Source: Thermoplasmatota archaeon (GTDB lineage Archaea > Thermoplasmatota > Penumbrarchaeia > Penumbrarchaeales > Penumbrarchaeaceae). From it: a DNA stretch of 36,199 nucleotides. The position numbers were made by a program, and so were the translations under genes. The notes under the pieces were generated by a model. That model did no database searches, had not been told where the DNA came from, and was given only the letters and a program-made list of their open reading frames with translations. Of this stretch, positions 1-7,920 are shown in pieces. The stretch lies in NCBI GenBank assembly GCA_016928095.1, contig JAFGLL010000073.1, forward strand, positions 1 to 36,199. Reading direction: 5' to 3'. Position 1 is the stretch's first letter. Each line of letters begins with the position of its first letter.

Positions 1-492
1 AGTCGATGCTCCAAAAAAGTATATCGGCCGGCGGGCCTTCGTGATTATAATGGATGACGATTAGAAATTATGCAACACAGCACTTTTGATCATCATCTCG
101 ATCCGTTATCTCTGTTCTTCCTTATGAACATCGAATGCATATGTGTACATCTTTTCGAACGTTCCAATGGAATCCTTAAATACTCTTCATGGGAATATTC
201 TTACACGGAGTGGTGAGGAGAACTTTTTCAAAACACCACATAACGAACCCCCTAACCCCCTGATCCCACTCCGTGAAGATGGGGGGAGACTTTCACGCGT
301 CAGCCTCCCCCATCGCCCTTTATATGGCAAGGACCGAAAATTTTTAAATATCTATACCACATTGGTTAGTACAACGGGATGGGTGAAATAATATCTATTT
401 TTAATTCACGCATTCAATCCTCTCTTCCCAACCCCGTCCCGTTTGGACAGGGGGCGGCCTCGTTCGCGAGTGAGAAGCGCCCCTGTCATTCT
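1..492. other. Gene-poor flank with hairpins
   Basis: I see no convincing gene here. The stretch is AT-rich with several inverted repeats. A 9-base pair ACGGAGTGG / CCACTCCGT brackets about 212-284. An ATGGGGG / CCCCCAT stem lies at about 269-313. A longer structure lies at 446-487. A TATA-like run (ttttaaatat) near 342-351 could drive a short transcript towards the 446-487 hairpin, but nothing proves one. Confidence 0.4.
446..487 (+). ncRNA. Strong hairpin with UUCG-capped inner stem
   Basis: GACAGGGG (446-453) pairs with CCCCTGTC (480-487). Inside it, CTCG (459-462) and CGAG (467-470) close a TTCG tetraloop. This is stable if transcribed. A competing pairing between CCCCGTCC just upstream and GGACAGGGG is possible. 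No T-run follows, so it is not a simple terminator. It could be part of a small RNA or of the untranslated tail of the minus-strand fragment at 493-735. The structure is directly visible; any function is unproven. Confidence 0.3.
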
Positions 493-735
493 TCATGTTA
501 AAGGACGAGGTATACCCTTCTCCTTCAGTGTACTATCTTCGATCCCCTGTCCGACATCGATCATATCATGCTCCTTGACAGTGACCTTTCGTATATGGCC
601 ATCTTGACCGGAACTGTAGAGTCCAGGGAGATATGTCACCCTCTCGAATGGTAAGAACACTCTCAAGTTTTCAAGCTTTCACCAGTGTCAATGGCAATCG
701 AATTTTCCTTTGTTTCGTCGCTGATCATTCACTGA
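493..735 (-). pseudogene. Frameshifted gene fragment, unknown family
   Basis: Read on the minus strand, 660 down to 493 is an open 55-codon stretch that looks protein-like: it begins VFLPFERVTYLPGLY and ends KEKGIPRPLT before TGA. It has no good start. A stop lies upstream in its frame at 679-681. Just upstream in a different frame, 728 to 663 encodes a short segment ending DTGESLKT, so a single frameshift would join the two. I do not recognise the family. The most economical reading is the remnant of a gene that decayed next to the IS3 element. It could also be chance, because the fragment is short. Confidence 0.3.
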
Positions 736-929
736 CCTTGGATCCTGCAAGAGATATCATTCACCTACCCTATTCATTGGAACCATCGGAGACTCTCATC
801 ATCGACTCACACTCACCCAACAACCAACCGTTCCTTCATTTCGTTCATCCACTTCCCACGTTGATCACTCCACCCTTCTGCGCTCCGTTCGAAAAAGCAC
901 AGAAGAGACCAGGGAAATAATTCTCTCTC

Positions 930-1727
930 CTACCGATCATTCTTGAGATGGGGGCCATTTGTCACTATTTCCAGTGTATCCTCAAACGTTTCATATTCGT
1001 TCAGGCAAACCTCCTCAACTTTCAGAGTCTTGAAAAAACTCTTGACATAGGCATTATCATATGGATTTCCTTTCCTACTATTGCTGATCTGGATGCCATG
1101 GTTTCTAAGGCATTCAGTGAACCTCATCGAGGTATACTGGACACCCCTGTCTGAATGATGGATCAAACCGGAAATGTTCTGGTCACGTCGATTGTACAAA
1201 GCCATCTGAAGTGCATCCAATGCAGAGTCAGTGTCCAGATCCCTGCTCAACGACCATCCGATCACTCTTCTTCCATACAGGTCCATTTCAACAGCTAGGT
1301 AGATATATTCGTTCCTCAATTGAACATATGTGAAGTCTGCTCCCCAGACCTGGTTGGGACGGGTGATCTCCATTCTCCTGATCAGATTCGGATAGAATGG
1401 ATTACCATGTTCAGAGTCAGTTGTGATCGATCTGAATCTGCTCTTTCTGAATGTCAATTTCGCTTCTCTCATCAATCGGAGTACCCGTTTGTGATTGACG
1501 ATTAAGCCATGTCTTCTGAGCTCGTATGTAACTCGACGATATCCATAACCAGGATACTCGTGGATGATTTTACTGATCTGTTCCAGCACTGGTTTATCTC
1601 TACATCTTCTGGGATCGTGTCCTTTCCGCTTGAGCCAATCGTAATACCCGCTCTTGCTGACATCAAGTAGATCCGCTGCTGTTTTGACCTGGATCCTGTA
1701 TGGGTCCCTCTGATTTTTCCAGATCAT
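930..1727 (-). pseudogene. IS3-family transposase OrfB, catalytic Glu lost and C-terminus truncated
   Basis: This 265-residue protein has the N-terminal HTH_21-like region of IS3 OrfB and an integrase core (rve). The first catalytic Asp is in WGADFTYV and the second in HHSDRGVQYTS. The third acidic residue should be the Glu of the family motif YDNAxxESFFxTLK. Here it reads YDNAYVKSFFKTLK, a GAG-to-AAG change that removes the DDE glutamate. The family's usual end, a segment resembling YNxxRLHSALGY, is missing: after FEDTLEIV the protein continues only about 10 unrelated residues to a stop. The ATG overlaps the orfA stop as ATGA. The protein is very unlikely to catalyse transposition. Confidence 0.85.
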
Positions 1728-2115
1728 TTTGTATCTCTCCTGTACCGAGATTTCCGCCTCTCCTCCTCGACTCGGGCATTCATGGTCTCCAAGGTTTTTT
1801 TTAGGAACTCATTCTCGGCATAGAGCTTCCCGACCATTCTCTCCAGTTCTGCAACCTGGGCCTGGTCTTTGTATGGATGCCCGGGACCTGAGAATGCTTT
1901 CTCCGGATCTTCCAGGTATTCTTTCTTCCAGCGAGCTACCAGTGTGGGATGCAATCCGTTCTCGCGTGCGACCTGAGCAAGTGGAATTCACGATTCGATC
2001 TGGGCTAGAATAGCCATCTTGAATTCTCGATTGTAGTATGTTCTTGGTTTCGCCATGCTTCACCCCCACTGTCTTATTAGCTGATCATAGTGTCCACTGT
2101 CCGGGGTGCCGTCCA
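940..2115 (-). mobile_element. Decayed IS3-family insertion sequence
   Basis: The element holds overlapping orfA and orfB of the IS3 family, both on the minus strand. The upstream terminus may start with TGGAC at 2115, since IS3 ends normally begin with TG. I found no matching inverted repeat on the orfB side, where the orfB reading frame runs into unrelated sequence at about 960. So about the last 35 codons and the distal inverted repeat appear lost. Each orf also carries a disabling change (see those entries). The element is therefore a non-autonomous relic lying directly against the tetR promoter. Confidence 0.8.
1724..2056 (-). pseudogene. IS3-family OrfA with in-frame stop at codon 23
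   Basis: From the ATG at 2056 the frame encodes a typical OrfA start (MAKPRTYYNREFK) with a helix-turn-helix (LAQVARENGLHPTLVARWKKE) and a C-terminal leucine-zipper-like helix (ELERMVGKLYAENEFLKKTLE). It totals 110 residues if read through. A TGA at 1990-1988 interrupts the frame after the 22nd codon. At this place homologues usually carry Gly, so a GGA-to-TGA change is likely. Re-initiation at an internal ATG at 1954 would give only 76 residues and lose the HTH. The gene overlaps orfB by 4 bases (ATGA). Confidence 0.8.
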
Positions 2116-2157
2116 ATATTAATAATAATTGCTAATGCATGTAAGTGGTTACTTACA
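2113..2157 (+). promoter_or_regulatory. tetR promoter and palindromic operator
   Basis: A TATA-like stretch (AATATTAATAATAATT, about 2115-2130) is followed by a perfect inverted repeat TGTAAGT-GGTT-ACTTACA at 2140-2157, 10 bases before the tetR ATG at 2167. A transcript starting about 25 bases from the TATA box would begin inside the palindrome. A protein bound there would therefore block initiation, as expected for autorepression by TetR-family dimers. The palindrome is seen; its recognition by the adjacent regulator is inferred. Confidence 0.6.
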
Positions 2158-2166
2158 GGTGATGAT

Positions 2167-2757
2167 ATGGCCAGCGAGGATACAAGGGACAGGATAATCG
2201 ACACCGCTTTACACCTGTTCTCGACGCAAGGATACGACCTCACGACGACGAGGTCGATCGCGGAAGAGGCAGGTGTGAACGAGCTGACACTTTTTCGCAA
2301 CTTCGGCTCGAAGGAGAAACTGCTTTCCGAGGTCATGGACCGTTATTTCATCGAGATGAGGATGAAGATCGAAGTGGAGAGACCCACCGGAGACCCGCAG
2401 GAGGACCTCTACCGGATGATAACGACCGTCAGGGGGAACCTGCGGGAAAAGGAACCCTTGTTCCGTTTGATGATCCGCGAGGCTTCCAGGAACGATATCG
2501 TCGCCAGTAAGATGGGCCAGTTCCCGGTGATGGTTAAGAGGTTCATGCTCTCCAGGTTCGAGGAAGCCCTAAAAGGGCGAACCAGACCCGGGCTGGACCT
2601 CGAGACCGCCGGTGTCTTCTTCGCCAGCTACTTCATTCGGTCGGAGATCATGAGGATGATGCTCGGGGAGGACCCCTTCCACGAGATAGACGAGAGAAGG
2701 ACCAGGGAGGCAATTGACATCCTCTTGAAAGGGATCCTGAAGGAGGGTTCCCTATGA
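2167..2757 (+). CDS. TetR/AcrR-family transcriptional regulator
   Basis: This 196-residue protein has an N-terminal TetR_N DNA-binding domain: RDRIIDTALHLFSTQGYD followed by the HTH TTRSIAEEAGVNELTLFRNFGSKEKLL (roughly residues 25-53). An all-helical ligand and dimerisation domain follows. I chose ATG 2167 because the HTH starts at the usual distance and an AGGTGAT-type ribosome site precedes it. An upstream in-frame extension to 2038 would run back through the IS end and the operator. The stop overlaps the next gene's ATG (2754-2757), so the regulator heads the ABC exporter operon and probably controls it in response to an exported compound. The ligand is unknown. Confidence 0.9.
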   Translation: MASEDTRDRIIDTALHLFSTQGYDLTTTRSIAEEAGVNELTLFRNFGSKEKLLSEVMDRYFIEMRMKIEVERPTGDPQEDLYRMITTVRGNLREKEPLFRLMIREASRNDIVASKMGQFPVMVKRFMLSRFEEALKGRTRPGLDLETAGVFFASYFIRSEIMRMMLGEDPFHEIDERRTREAIDILLKGILKEGSL

Positions 2758-3476
2758 ACGTGGTGGAGGTTAGGGGACTTCGAAGGTCCTTCGGAAAGGT
2801 CCGCGCGGTAGATGGCCTTGACCTCGAGGTCCGAAAGGGGGAGGTCTTCGGTCTTCTGGGTCCGAACGGTTCCGGGAAGACCACACTGATAAGAATTCTC
2901 TGCGGTCTCCTGAAAGCGGACCGTGGGGAGGCAACTGTACTCGGAGAGAGTGTCGGATCCAGGTCATACTTGATGAGGACCGGTTACATGCCACAGGAAA
3001 TTGCCCTCTACGAGGACCTGACCGTCCATGAGAACCTGAAGCTCTTTTGCGGGATATACAGGGTGGGGAAGGACGAACTCATGGAGCGTGAAAGGGAGGT
3101 CCTGACCATGGTCGATCTGTACGATCGAAGAGGTTTCGTCCTTTCGACCCTGAGCGGTGGCCAGAAGCACAGGATATCATTGGCCGTGGCAATGGTGCAT
3201 TCCCCCGAACTGCTCTTCCTGGACGAGCCGACGGTTGGGGTCGATCCACCTCTCAGGGCGCACTTCTGGGACACCTTCAGGAAACTGAAGGAGGAGGGAA
3301 GGACGGTTATAATGTCCACACATTACATGGACGAGGCCATGAACTGCGACAGGATAGGGATGATGAGGAATGGAAAACTGATAGCGCTGGGGACCCCGGT
3401 CGATATCATGCGGCGAACGGGTTCCGACTCCCTCGAAGACGCATTCCTGAAAATGTGCGGGGAGGTGGATGGATGA
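2754..3476 (+). CDS. ABC transporter ATP-binding protein (DrrA/ABC-2 type)
   Basis: This 240-residue nucleotide-binding domain carries Walker A GPNGSGKTT (about residues 35-43), a Q-loop MPQE, the ABC signature LSGGQKHR, Walker B LLFLDEPT and an H-loop histidine (STHYMDEA). Its length and the short tail after GTPVDIM fit the subfamily that powers ABC-2 permeases for drug, lipid or polysaccharide export (CcmA/DrrA type). It overlaps tetR by 4 bases at the start and the permease by 4 bases at the end, so the three genes are translationally coupled and should form one unit. The exported substrate cannot be read from the sequence. Confidence 0.95.
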   Translation: MNVVEVRGLRRSFGKVRAVDGLDLEVRKGEVFGLLGPNGSGKTTLIRILCGLLKADRGEATVLGESVGSRSYLMRTGYMPQEIALYEDLTVHENLKLFCGIYRVGKDELMEREREVLTMVDLYDRRGFVLSTLSGGQKHRISLAVAMVHSPELLFLDEPTVGVDPPLRAHFWDTFRKLKEEGRTVIMSTHYMDEAMNCDRIGMMRNGKLIALGTPVDIMRRTGSDSLEDAFLKMCGEVDG

Positions 3477-4621
3477 AGATCGGAAGAGGCCTGATGGTAA
3501 CGAAGAAGCTGCTCTGGTCCCTCAAACACGACAGGAGAAGCCTTGTCCTGATACTGTTCGCACCGGTAATGGCGATGTTCGTTTTCGGGATAGCCTTCAG
3601 CGGGGAGGTCGATGACGTCAAGGTGGTCGTCCTAGACCAGGACGAGGGCCTTTTCATCCCGCAGCTGAACCTGACCGTGATCATCTCGCATGAGGTCCTC
3701 TCAAATATAGAGAAAGGAAAGCTCAGTATAACGATCGTTGAAAGCTACAACGAGGGAGTGGAGGATGTGGAATCCGGCCGGTACCGCTCTTTCGTTCATT
3801 TCCCCGAGAACTTCACAAGATCGCTCCTCCTGCCGATCCTTGAACCGGGTGCAACCGTGGAGAATGGAACACTCAGCATAAGGTCCGACCAGAGCAACGT
3901 GAACGTGGCATCGGAGGTCCAGAAGGCCTTCGCGAACGCCCTTCTGAAGACGATAGAGGACCGGGGTTACACATCTCCCCTCTCCGTCGATACGAGCTCC
4001 CCCATTTACGGAAAGGGGGCCGAGTTCATCGATATGTTCGTCCCGGGGATCATGGGTTTCGTGGTCTTCCTTCTGACCACACTTCTGACCTTGATAACCT
4101 TCGTCGGGGAGAGGACCAACGGAACCCTCGACCGGCTGCTTGCGAGCTCCGTCACGGAGGGGGAGATAGTCCTGGGATACGCCGTTGCCTTCAGCATGAT
4201 CGGTATGGTCCAGGTTGCGATACTGCTTTCCCTTGCGATGCTGGTCTTCGATATCATCGTTGTGGGGAATCCGCTGATCGCTTTCCTAATAGCTTCCCTC
4301 CTGGCCGTGGTAAGCGTGTCCCTCGGGATCCTGCTATCCAGCCTTGCACAGAGAGAGGCGCAGGCCATACAGTTCTTCCCGTTCCTGGTCCTGCCCGCAT
4401 TCCTGCTCTCGGGAGTGTTCTGGCCGCTCGAGGCGATCCCGGAATGGCTTCGACCCGTATCGTATATCGTCCCCGTTACCTATGCTGTCGAGGGACTGCG
4501 GTCCGTGCTTCTCAGAGGATGGGGGCTCACGGACATCTGGTTCGACATCCTCATCCTGGTCCTCTTCGCTCTGGTATTCCTCTCCGGAGCCGTGATCTCA
4601 CTGAAGATGAGAAAGAAGTAG
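3473..4621 (+). CDS. ABC-2 type transporter permease
   Basis: This 382-residue integral membrane protein has one TM near residues 23-44, then an extracytoplasmic domain of about 145 residues. A cluster of five TM segments follows from FVPGIMGFVVFLLTTLLTLITF onward, including the ABC-2 core motif region around ERTNGTLDRLLASSV. It ends in a short basic tail (LKMRKK). I chose ATG 3473: it overlaps the ATPase stop as ATGA and has GGAGGTG 5 bases upstream, whereas a GTG at 3455 lacks such a site. With the 2754 ATPase it should form a homodimeric or half-size exporter under the TetR regulator. Confidence 0.93.
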   Translation: MKIGRGLMVTKKLLWSLKHDRRSLVLILFAPVMAMFVFGIAFSGEVDDVKVVVLDQDEGLFIPQLNLTVIISHEVLSNIEKGKLSITIVESYNEGVEDVESGRYRSFVHFPENFTRSLLLPILEPGATVENGTLSIRSDQSNVNVASEVQKAFANALLKTIEDRGYTSPLSVDTSSPIYGKGAEFIDMFVPGIMGFVVFLLTTLLTLITFVGERTNGTLDRLLASSVTEGEIVLGYAVAFSMIGMVQVAILLSLAMLVFDIIVVGNPLIAFLIASLLAVVSVSLGILLSSLAQREAQAIQFFPFLVLPAFLLSGVFWPLEAIPEWLRPVSYIVPVTYAVEGLRSVLLRGWGLTDIWFDILILVLFALVFLSGAVISLKMRKK

Positions 4622-4700
4622 GATCTCCAACGGAGCCTTCCCCGTATCGATAACGGGATCGATACTGTTCCCGTACCCTGGTGTGTTATCACAGGAAAAG

Positions 4701-4712
4701 GTCTAATATACC
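4701..4712 (+). promoter_or_regulatory. TATA-like promoter for the radical SAM gene
   Basis: CTAATATACC lies about 32-41 bases before the ATG at 4744 in the 122-base gap after the ABC operon. This is the usual archaeal TATA distance for a very short leader. The permease gene has no matching T-run terminator, so some read-through is possible. Confidence 0.4.
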
Positions 4713-4743
4713 TCTTTAGATTGGGACCATCCGGGGAAGCGTA

Positions 4744-5826
4744 ATGGATGACAGGGAGATAGGGGACCATCTAAGCTCGGGCATCATTGATCTGATGGAT
4801 AGGGCATCCAGCATTCTGACGGAGTATTCCGAAACGAGACCCGAATGGGTCTTCGAACTGATCTCTCACCAGGTGTCCGCAGCCGGGAGAAGGAAGAAAC
4901 TCGACGATGATGGTGTCCATGTTCCTGCCTTCATGATAATATCGGTAACAAGAGAATGCAACCTCAACTGCAGAGGATGTTATGCCAGGAAGCTTCATTC
5001 CGACGTGGCCGCCGAGATGGACGACGGACTTCTGAGGAGCGTCCTGGAGCAGTGTAAAGAGCTCGGCGTCTCCATCGTCCTGACAGCCGGGGGGGAGCCT
5101 CTCCTGAGGCCCGGTCTCGTAGGGATCCTCAAGGAGTTCCCCGAGATCATTTTCCCCGTCTTCACGAACGGGTTGCTTCTGAATGAAAGTATGATCGAGG
5201 AGATCAGGGACGCCCGGAACATAGTACCGGTCCTCAGCATGGAAGGGTTCGAGGAGGAGACCGATCTCAGGAGGGGGGACGGCGTCTTCAGAAATCTCCG
5301 GAGAGTGATCCCCGCACTTTCTTCTTTGGGGATCTTTTGGGGGATCTCGGTGACCGTGACCTCGAAGAACAACGAGGTCGTGACCGGAAAGGGGTTCGTC
5401 GATGAGCTGATAAGTAATGGATGCAGACTTTTCTTCTACGTCGAGTACATCCCCATCGAAGAAGAAACCGACCATATCGCACCTACCCTCGAGCAGAGGA
5501 ACGATCTGATCAGGTTGATGAGCGTTTTCAAGGCCGATCATCCCGGGTTGTTCATAACGTTCCCGGGTGATGAGGAAAGACTTGGAGGATGTCTCTCTTC
5601 GGGCAGGGGTTTCGTTCATGTCGATCCATCGGGCAGACTGGAGCCCTGTCCGTTCGCTCCTTATTCGGATAGGAACCTGCGTGATGTCCCCCTCAAGGAA
5701 GCCCTCGGGTCCGAGCTGCTTGCAAATATCCGACAGAACCACGATATGCTCGAAGGGACCCGAGGTGGATGCACCCTGTGGAAGAACCGGGAGTGGGTCA
5801 AGGGGCTTCTTGACAAACGAGGATGA
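4744..5826 (+). CDS. Radical SAM protein with partial SPASM-like C-terminus
   Basis: This 360-residue protein has a TIM-barrel radical SAM core. The [4Fe-4S] motif CNLNCRGC uses C72, C76 and C79, followed by the SAM-binding GGEP (TAGGEPLLR). The C-terminal third has CLSSGRGFVHVDPSGRLEPCPF and a final GGC near residue 343. This resembles a shortened SPASM/twitch auxiliary-cluster region with the typical P-[SD]-G-x-L-x-PC turn. The N-terminal 60 residues are helical and unassigned. No precursor peptide gene adjoins it. A class I methyltransferase follows 96 bases downstream. It could be a peptide- or cofactor-modifying enzyme; the substrate is unknown. Confidence 0.85.
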   Translation: MDDREIGDHLSSGIIDLMDRASSILTEYSETRPEWVFELISHQVSAAGRRKKLDDDGVHVPAFMIISVTRECNLNCRGCYARKLHSDVAAEMDDGLLRSVLEQCKELGVSIVLTAGGEPLLRPGLVGILKEFPEIIFPVFTNGLLLNESMIEEIRDARNIVPVLSMEGFEEETDLRRGDGVFRNLRRVIPALSSLGIFWGISVTVTSKNNEVVTGKGFVDELISNGCRLFFYVEYIPIEEETDHIAPTLEQRNDLIRLMSVFKADHPGLFITFPGDEERLGGCLSSGRGFVHVDPSGRLEPCPFAPYSDRNLRDVPLKEALGSELLANIRQNHDMLEGTRGGCTLWKNREWVKGLLDKRG

Positions 5827-5884
5827 TACCACCGCAACCTGCCGATCGTTTTCAGGTTCTGGCGGAGTGCAATGAGATCTTTCC

Positions 5885-5900
5885 ATGCTTAAGATTTTAT
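5885..5900 (+). promoter_or_regulatory. TATA-like promoter for methyltransferase
   Basis: An A/T-rich box (cttaagattttatcc) is centred about 30 bases upstream of the ATG at 5923 and nothing like a ribosome site lies between. This suggests a leaderless transcript independent of the upstream radical SAM gene. Confidence 0.4.
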
Positions 5901-5922
5901 CCATTCAGGTCAATACACTTTC

Positions 5923-6603
5923 ATGGCCGGAGTGCAGCCAGAGGACATACAGAAAGTGCAGGCAGGATGGTTCAGGGAATGGCAGAGGTATCTGATCAGG
6001 ACCTACTGCGGGGACTGCACCACCGGTCTCGAGGTCGGGTGCGGTTCTGGAATGGTGATGGAGAACCTCTCTGACATACTTGAGGTCAAAGGCATTGACC
6101 TTGACCCCGCAGAGGTGGGGAATGCAAGGAAGAGAGGCATGGATGTGATCGAGGGCGACGGGGGAAAACTCCCCTTCGCGGACGGAAGCTTCGATCTCGT
6201 ATATTCCAGCTTCCTGTTCATCTGGGATCCCGATATGGCTAGGGTCATCAACGAGATGATCAGGGTTGCACGCAGGAATGTGTGCATACTTGGCGAGCCG
6301 GTATGGAACCGTGCTATCGTCCATCCGTCCGATCTATCCTCCCTTGTACAATATGAGAGGGATATCTTAATGGAGGAAGGGGGGAACCCGGAAGCCGGAA
6401 TGGACCTTCTGGACCTTATCTCCGGCATGGGTCTCAAGCATCGGTTCGGACTGATACCCCTTGACACCTCTCCGGAGGAGATGAGAAGATGGGTAAGCCT
6501 CGAGCGGGAATACACCGTAAAGCACGGGAGGGTCCTTGACGACCTCCCTCCCACACTTTTCTACATCCCTATGGTCTGGTCTGTCATCGACATCTCACGA
6601 TGA
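5923..6603 (+). CDS. Class I SAM-dependent methyltransferase
   Basis: This 226-residue protein has the Methyltransf_11 fold. Motif I is GLEVGCGSGMVMENL (about residues 34-48), motif II is the acidic GIDLDP, and motif III is GDGGKLPFADGSFDLVYSSFLFIWDPD. The C-terminal half carries no recognisable substrate domain. It is widely related to UbiE/arsenite/small-molecule methyltransferases, so substrate assignment is not safe. Its 3' end overlaps the convergent radical SAM/SPASM gene by 9 bases. The flanking radical SAM genes make a role in a modification pathway possible, but the convergent orientation argues against co-transcription with the 6595 gene. Confidence 0.85.
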   Translation: MAGVQPEDIQKVQAGWFREWQRYLIRTYCGDCTTGLEVGCGSGMVMENLSDILEVKGIDLDPAEVGNARKRGMDVIEGDGGKLPFADGSFDLVYSSFLFIWDPDMARVINEMIRVARRNVCILGEPVWNRAIVHPSDLSSLVQYERDILMEEGGNPEAGMDLLDLISGMGLKHRFGLIPLDTSPEEMRRWVSLEREYTVKHGRVLDDLPPTLFYIPMVWSVIDISR

Positions 6604-7920
6604 GAGCACGTTCATGCAGGTGTATTCTCCGGACCTCCATGAGAGGGGGCAGCCCCCCCCGCAAACAGCCAGCAGGTCGCATTCGCTGCAATCTTTCGGG
6701 AGGTCACCCCTCTCCCTGATGTTTCTGCAAAGCTCGCTGTTCCAGATATCCTTCCAGCTGTCCTTGAGGATGTTCCCCACCGGCTCGTAATAGCTCTGAC
6801 ATGGGATCACGGAGCCGTCCGGCTCCACGGCCATGTTCAGCCTGCAGGCCGAGCACTGTCGGATACCCAAACCCAGTGCCATGGGGTTCAGCTTGCAGTA
6901 AGGGGTCGGGGAATACCATCTGAACTCGAACCCCGACAACCTTCCCATGTCCCTGCCTTTCTCGAGTTTGGAGCAAAGTTCGGCAGGTTCCAGACCCTTG
7001 GTGGTCTTTCCCTTGCCCGACCTTATCAGGGAATTCACGGCTATATGCTTCACACCAAGGTCCCGGAGGAAAGAGATGGTATCCAGAACGGTCTGCTTGT
7101 TCTCTTCCATGATGGTGGTGTTGGTCACGAGATATATCCCGGCATCCAGGCAGTTCCTCACTGCCTGAACGGTCTCCCTGTGGGAGCCCTTGGCCTGCGT
7201 TATCCTCTCATGGACCCCTTCATCGTGCGAGGCCAGGGTTACCTGGACATGGTCCAGGCCTGCATCCATCAGCCTTTTAAGATATTTGCTGTCCTTCAGC
7301 TTCCTGCCGTTTGTGTTGAGCCCGGTGATCTGACCGAGACCTTCCGCATGTGCGATCAGGTCCGGCAGGTCCTCCCTCAGGGTGGGCTCCCCTCCTGTGA
7401 ATATTATATGGGGTATTCCAAGGTCCCAGAGCTTTTTTAGCACCTTCTTCCACTGATCGGTGGAAAGCTCCTTCTTATCCTTCGTCTCGTTGTAGCAGTG
7501 GATGCAGTCGTTGGAGCACCTGTAGGTCAGTGCCAGGTCCATGCGGTAAGGGGCCTTCTGTCCCTCGTACAATCTGGAAAGGTCATCCTCCATGTTCGAA
7601 ATGACCTCTTCGGAGGCCAAGGCCTCCTGGAATTCGCTCTTGAACATTTCCAGGTCCGATCTTACCTGCTCCTTCTTTACCCTGTAGATACCCCGGATGC
7701 GTTTCACGATGGTCTCGTCGTCCAGACCCTCCAGCATCAGGTAGCTGAACTCTATCCCGGTCCTGTTCAGGATGAGCATCTTGGATGCGTCAAGTATGAG
7801 CACTCCCTTATCGGGCGAGTCCACCCGAAGGTGTATCTTTCTTCCCTCGAGCCTTCCCTTGCCGAGGAAGTGATATACACCGGGTTTGACGAGCTTCTTT
7901 CTGAGGAACTCGAGCATCAT
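6595..7920 (-). CDS. Radical SAM/SPASM maturase with N-terminal PqqD-like domain
   Basis: This 441-residue enzyme has three parts. Residues about 30-98 form a PqqD-like peptide-recognition domain (ILNRTGIEFSYLMLEG, then a helix and EQVRSDLEMF). The radical SAM core starts at YRCSNDCIHCYNE with C135, C139 and C142 and carries the SAM motif FTGGEPTLR. A full SPASM domain has cysteines at about 356, 359, 374, 398, 411, 414, 420, 424 and 435, including EPDGSVIPC and CSECDLLAVCGGGC, enough for two auxiliary clusters. Known enzymes with this order modify ribosomally made peptides (PqqE, sactisynthase/ranthipeptide and related families). The ATG overlaps the stop of the upstream (Cys-Ala)6-tailed membrane protein by 4 bases, so that protein is the prime substrate candidate. 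Confidence 0.92.
   Translation of the reverse strand: MMLEFLRKKLVKPGVYHFLGKGRLEGRKIHLRVDSPDKGVLILDASKMLILNRTGIEFSYLMLEGLDDETIVKRIRGIYRVKKEQVRSDLEMFKSEFQEALASEEVISNMEDDLSRLYEGQKAPYRMDLALTYRCSNDCIHCYNETKDKKELSTDQWKKVLKKLWDLGIPHIIFTGGEPTLREDLPDLIAHAEGLGQITGLNTNGRKLKDSKYLKRLMDAGLDHVQVTLASHDEGVHERITQAKGSHRETVQAVRNCLDAGIYLVTNTTIMEENKQTVLDTISFLRDLGVKHIAVNSLIRSGKGKTTKGLEPAELCSKLEKGRDMGRLSGFEFRWYSPTPYCKLNPMALGLGIRQCSACRLNMAVEPDGSVIPCQSYYEPVGNILKDSWKDIWNSELCRNIRERGDLPKDCSECDLLAVCGGGCPLSWRSGEYTCMNVLSS

Noticed and set aside
143-391. 82-codon plus-strand frame near the left edge
   Set aside because: Overlaps inverted repeats and a TATA-like run, with no recognisable protein features.
633-920. 95-codon plus-strand frame upstream of the IS
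   Set aside because: No ribosome site, Ser/Pro/His-rich unstructured translation, and it runs antisense to a more protein-like minus-strand fragment.
4771-5904. Long open frame of 377 codons on the minus strand opposite the radical SAM gene
   Set aside because: It is the antisense shadow of a gene with clear catalytic motifs. The shadow protein has no recognisable domain and is rich in residues expected from reversed codons.
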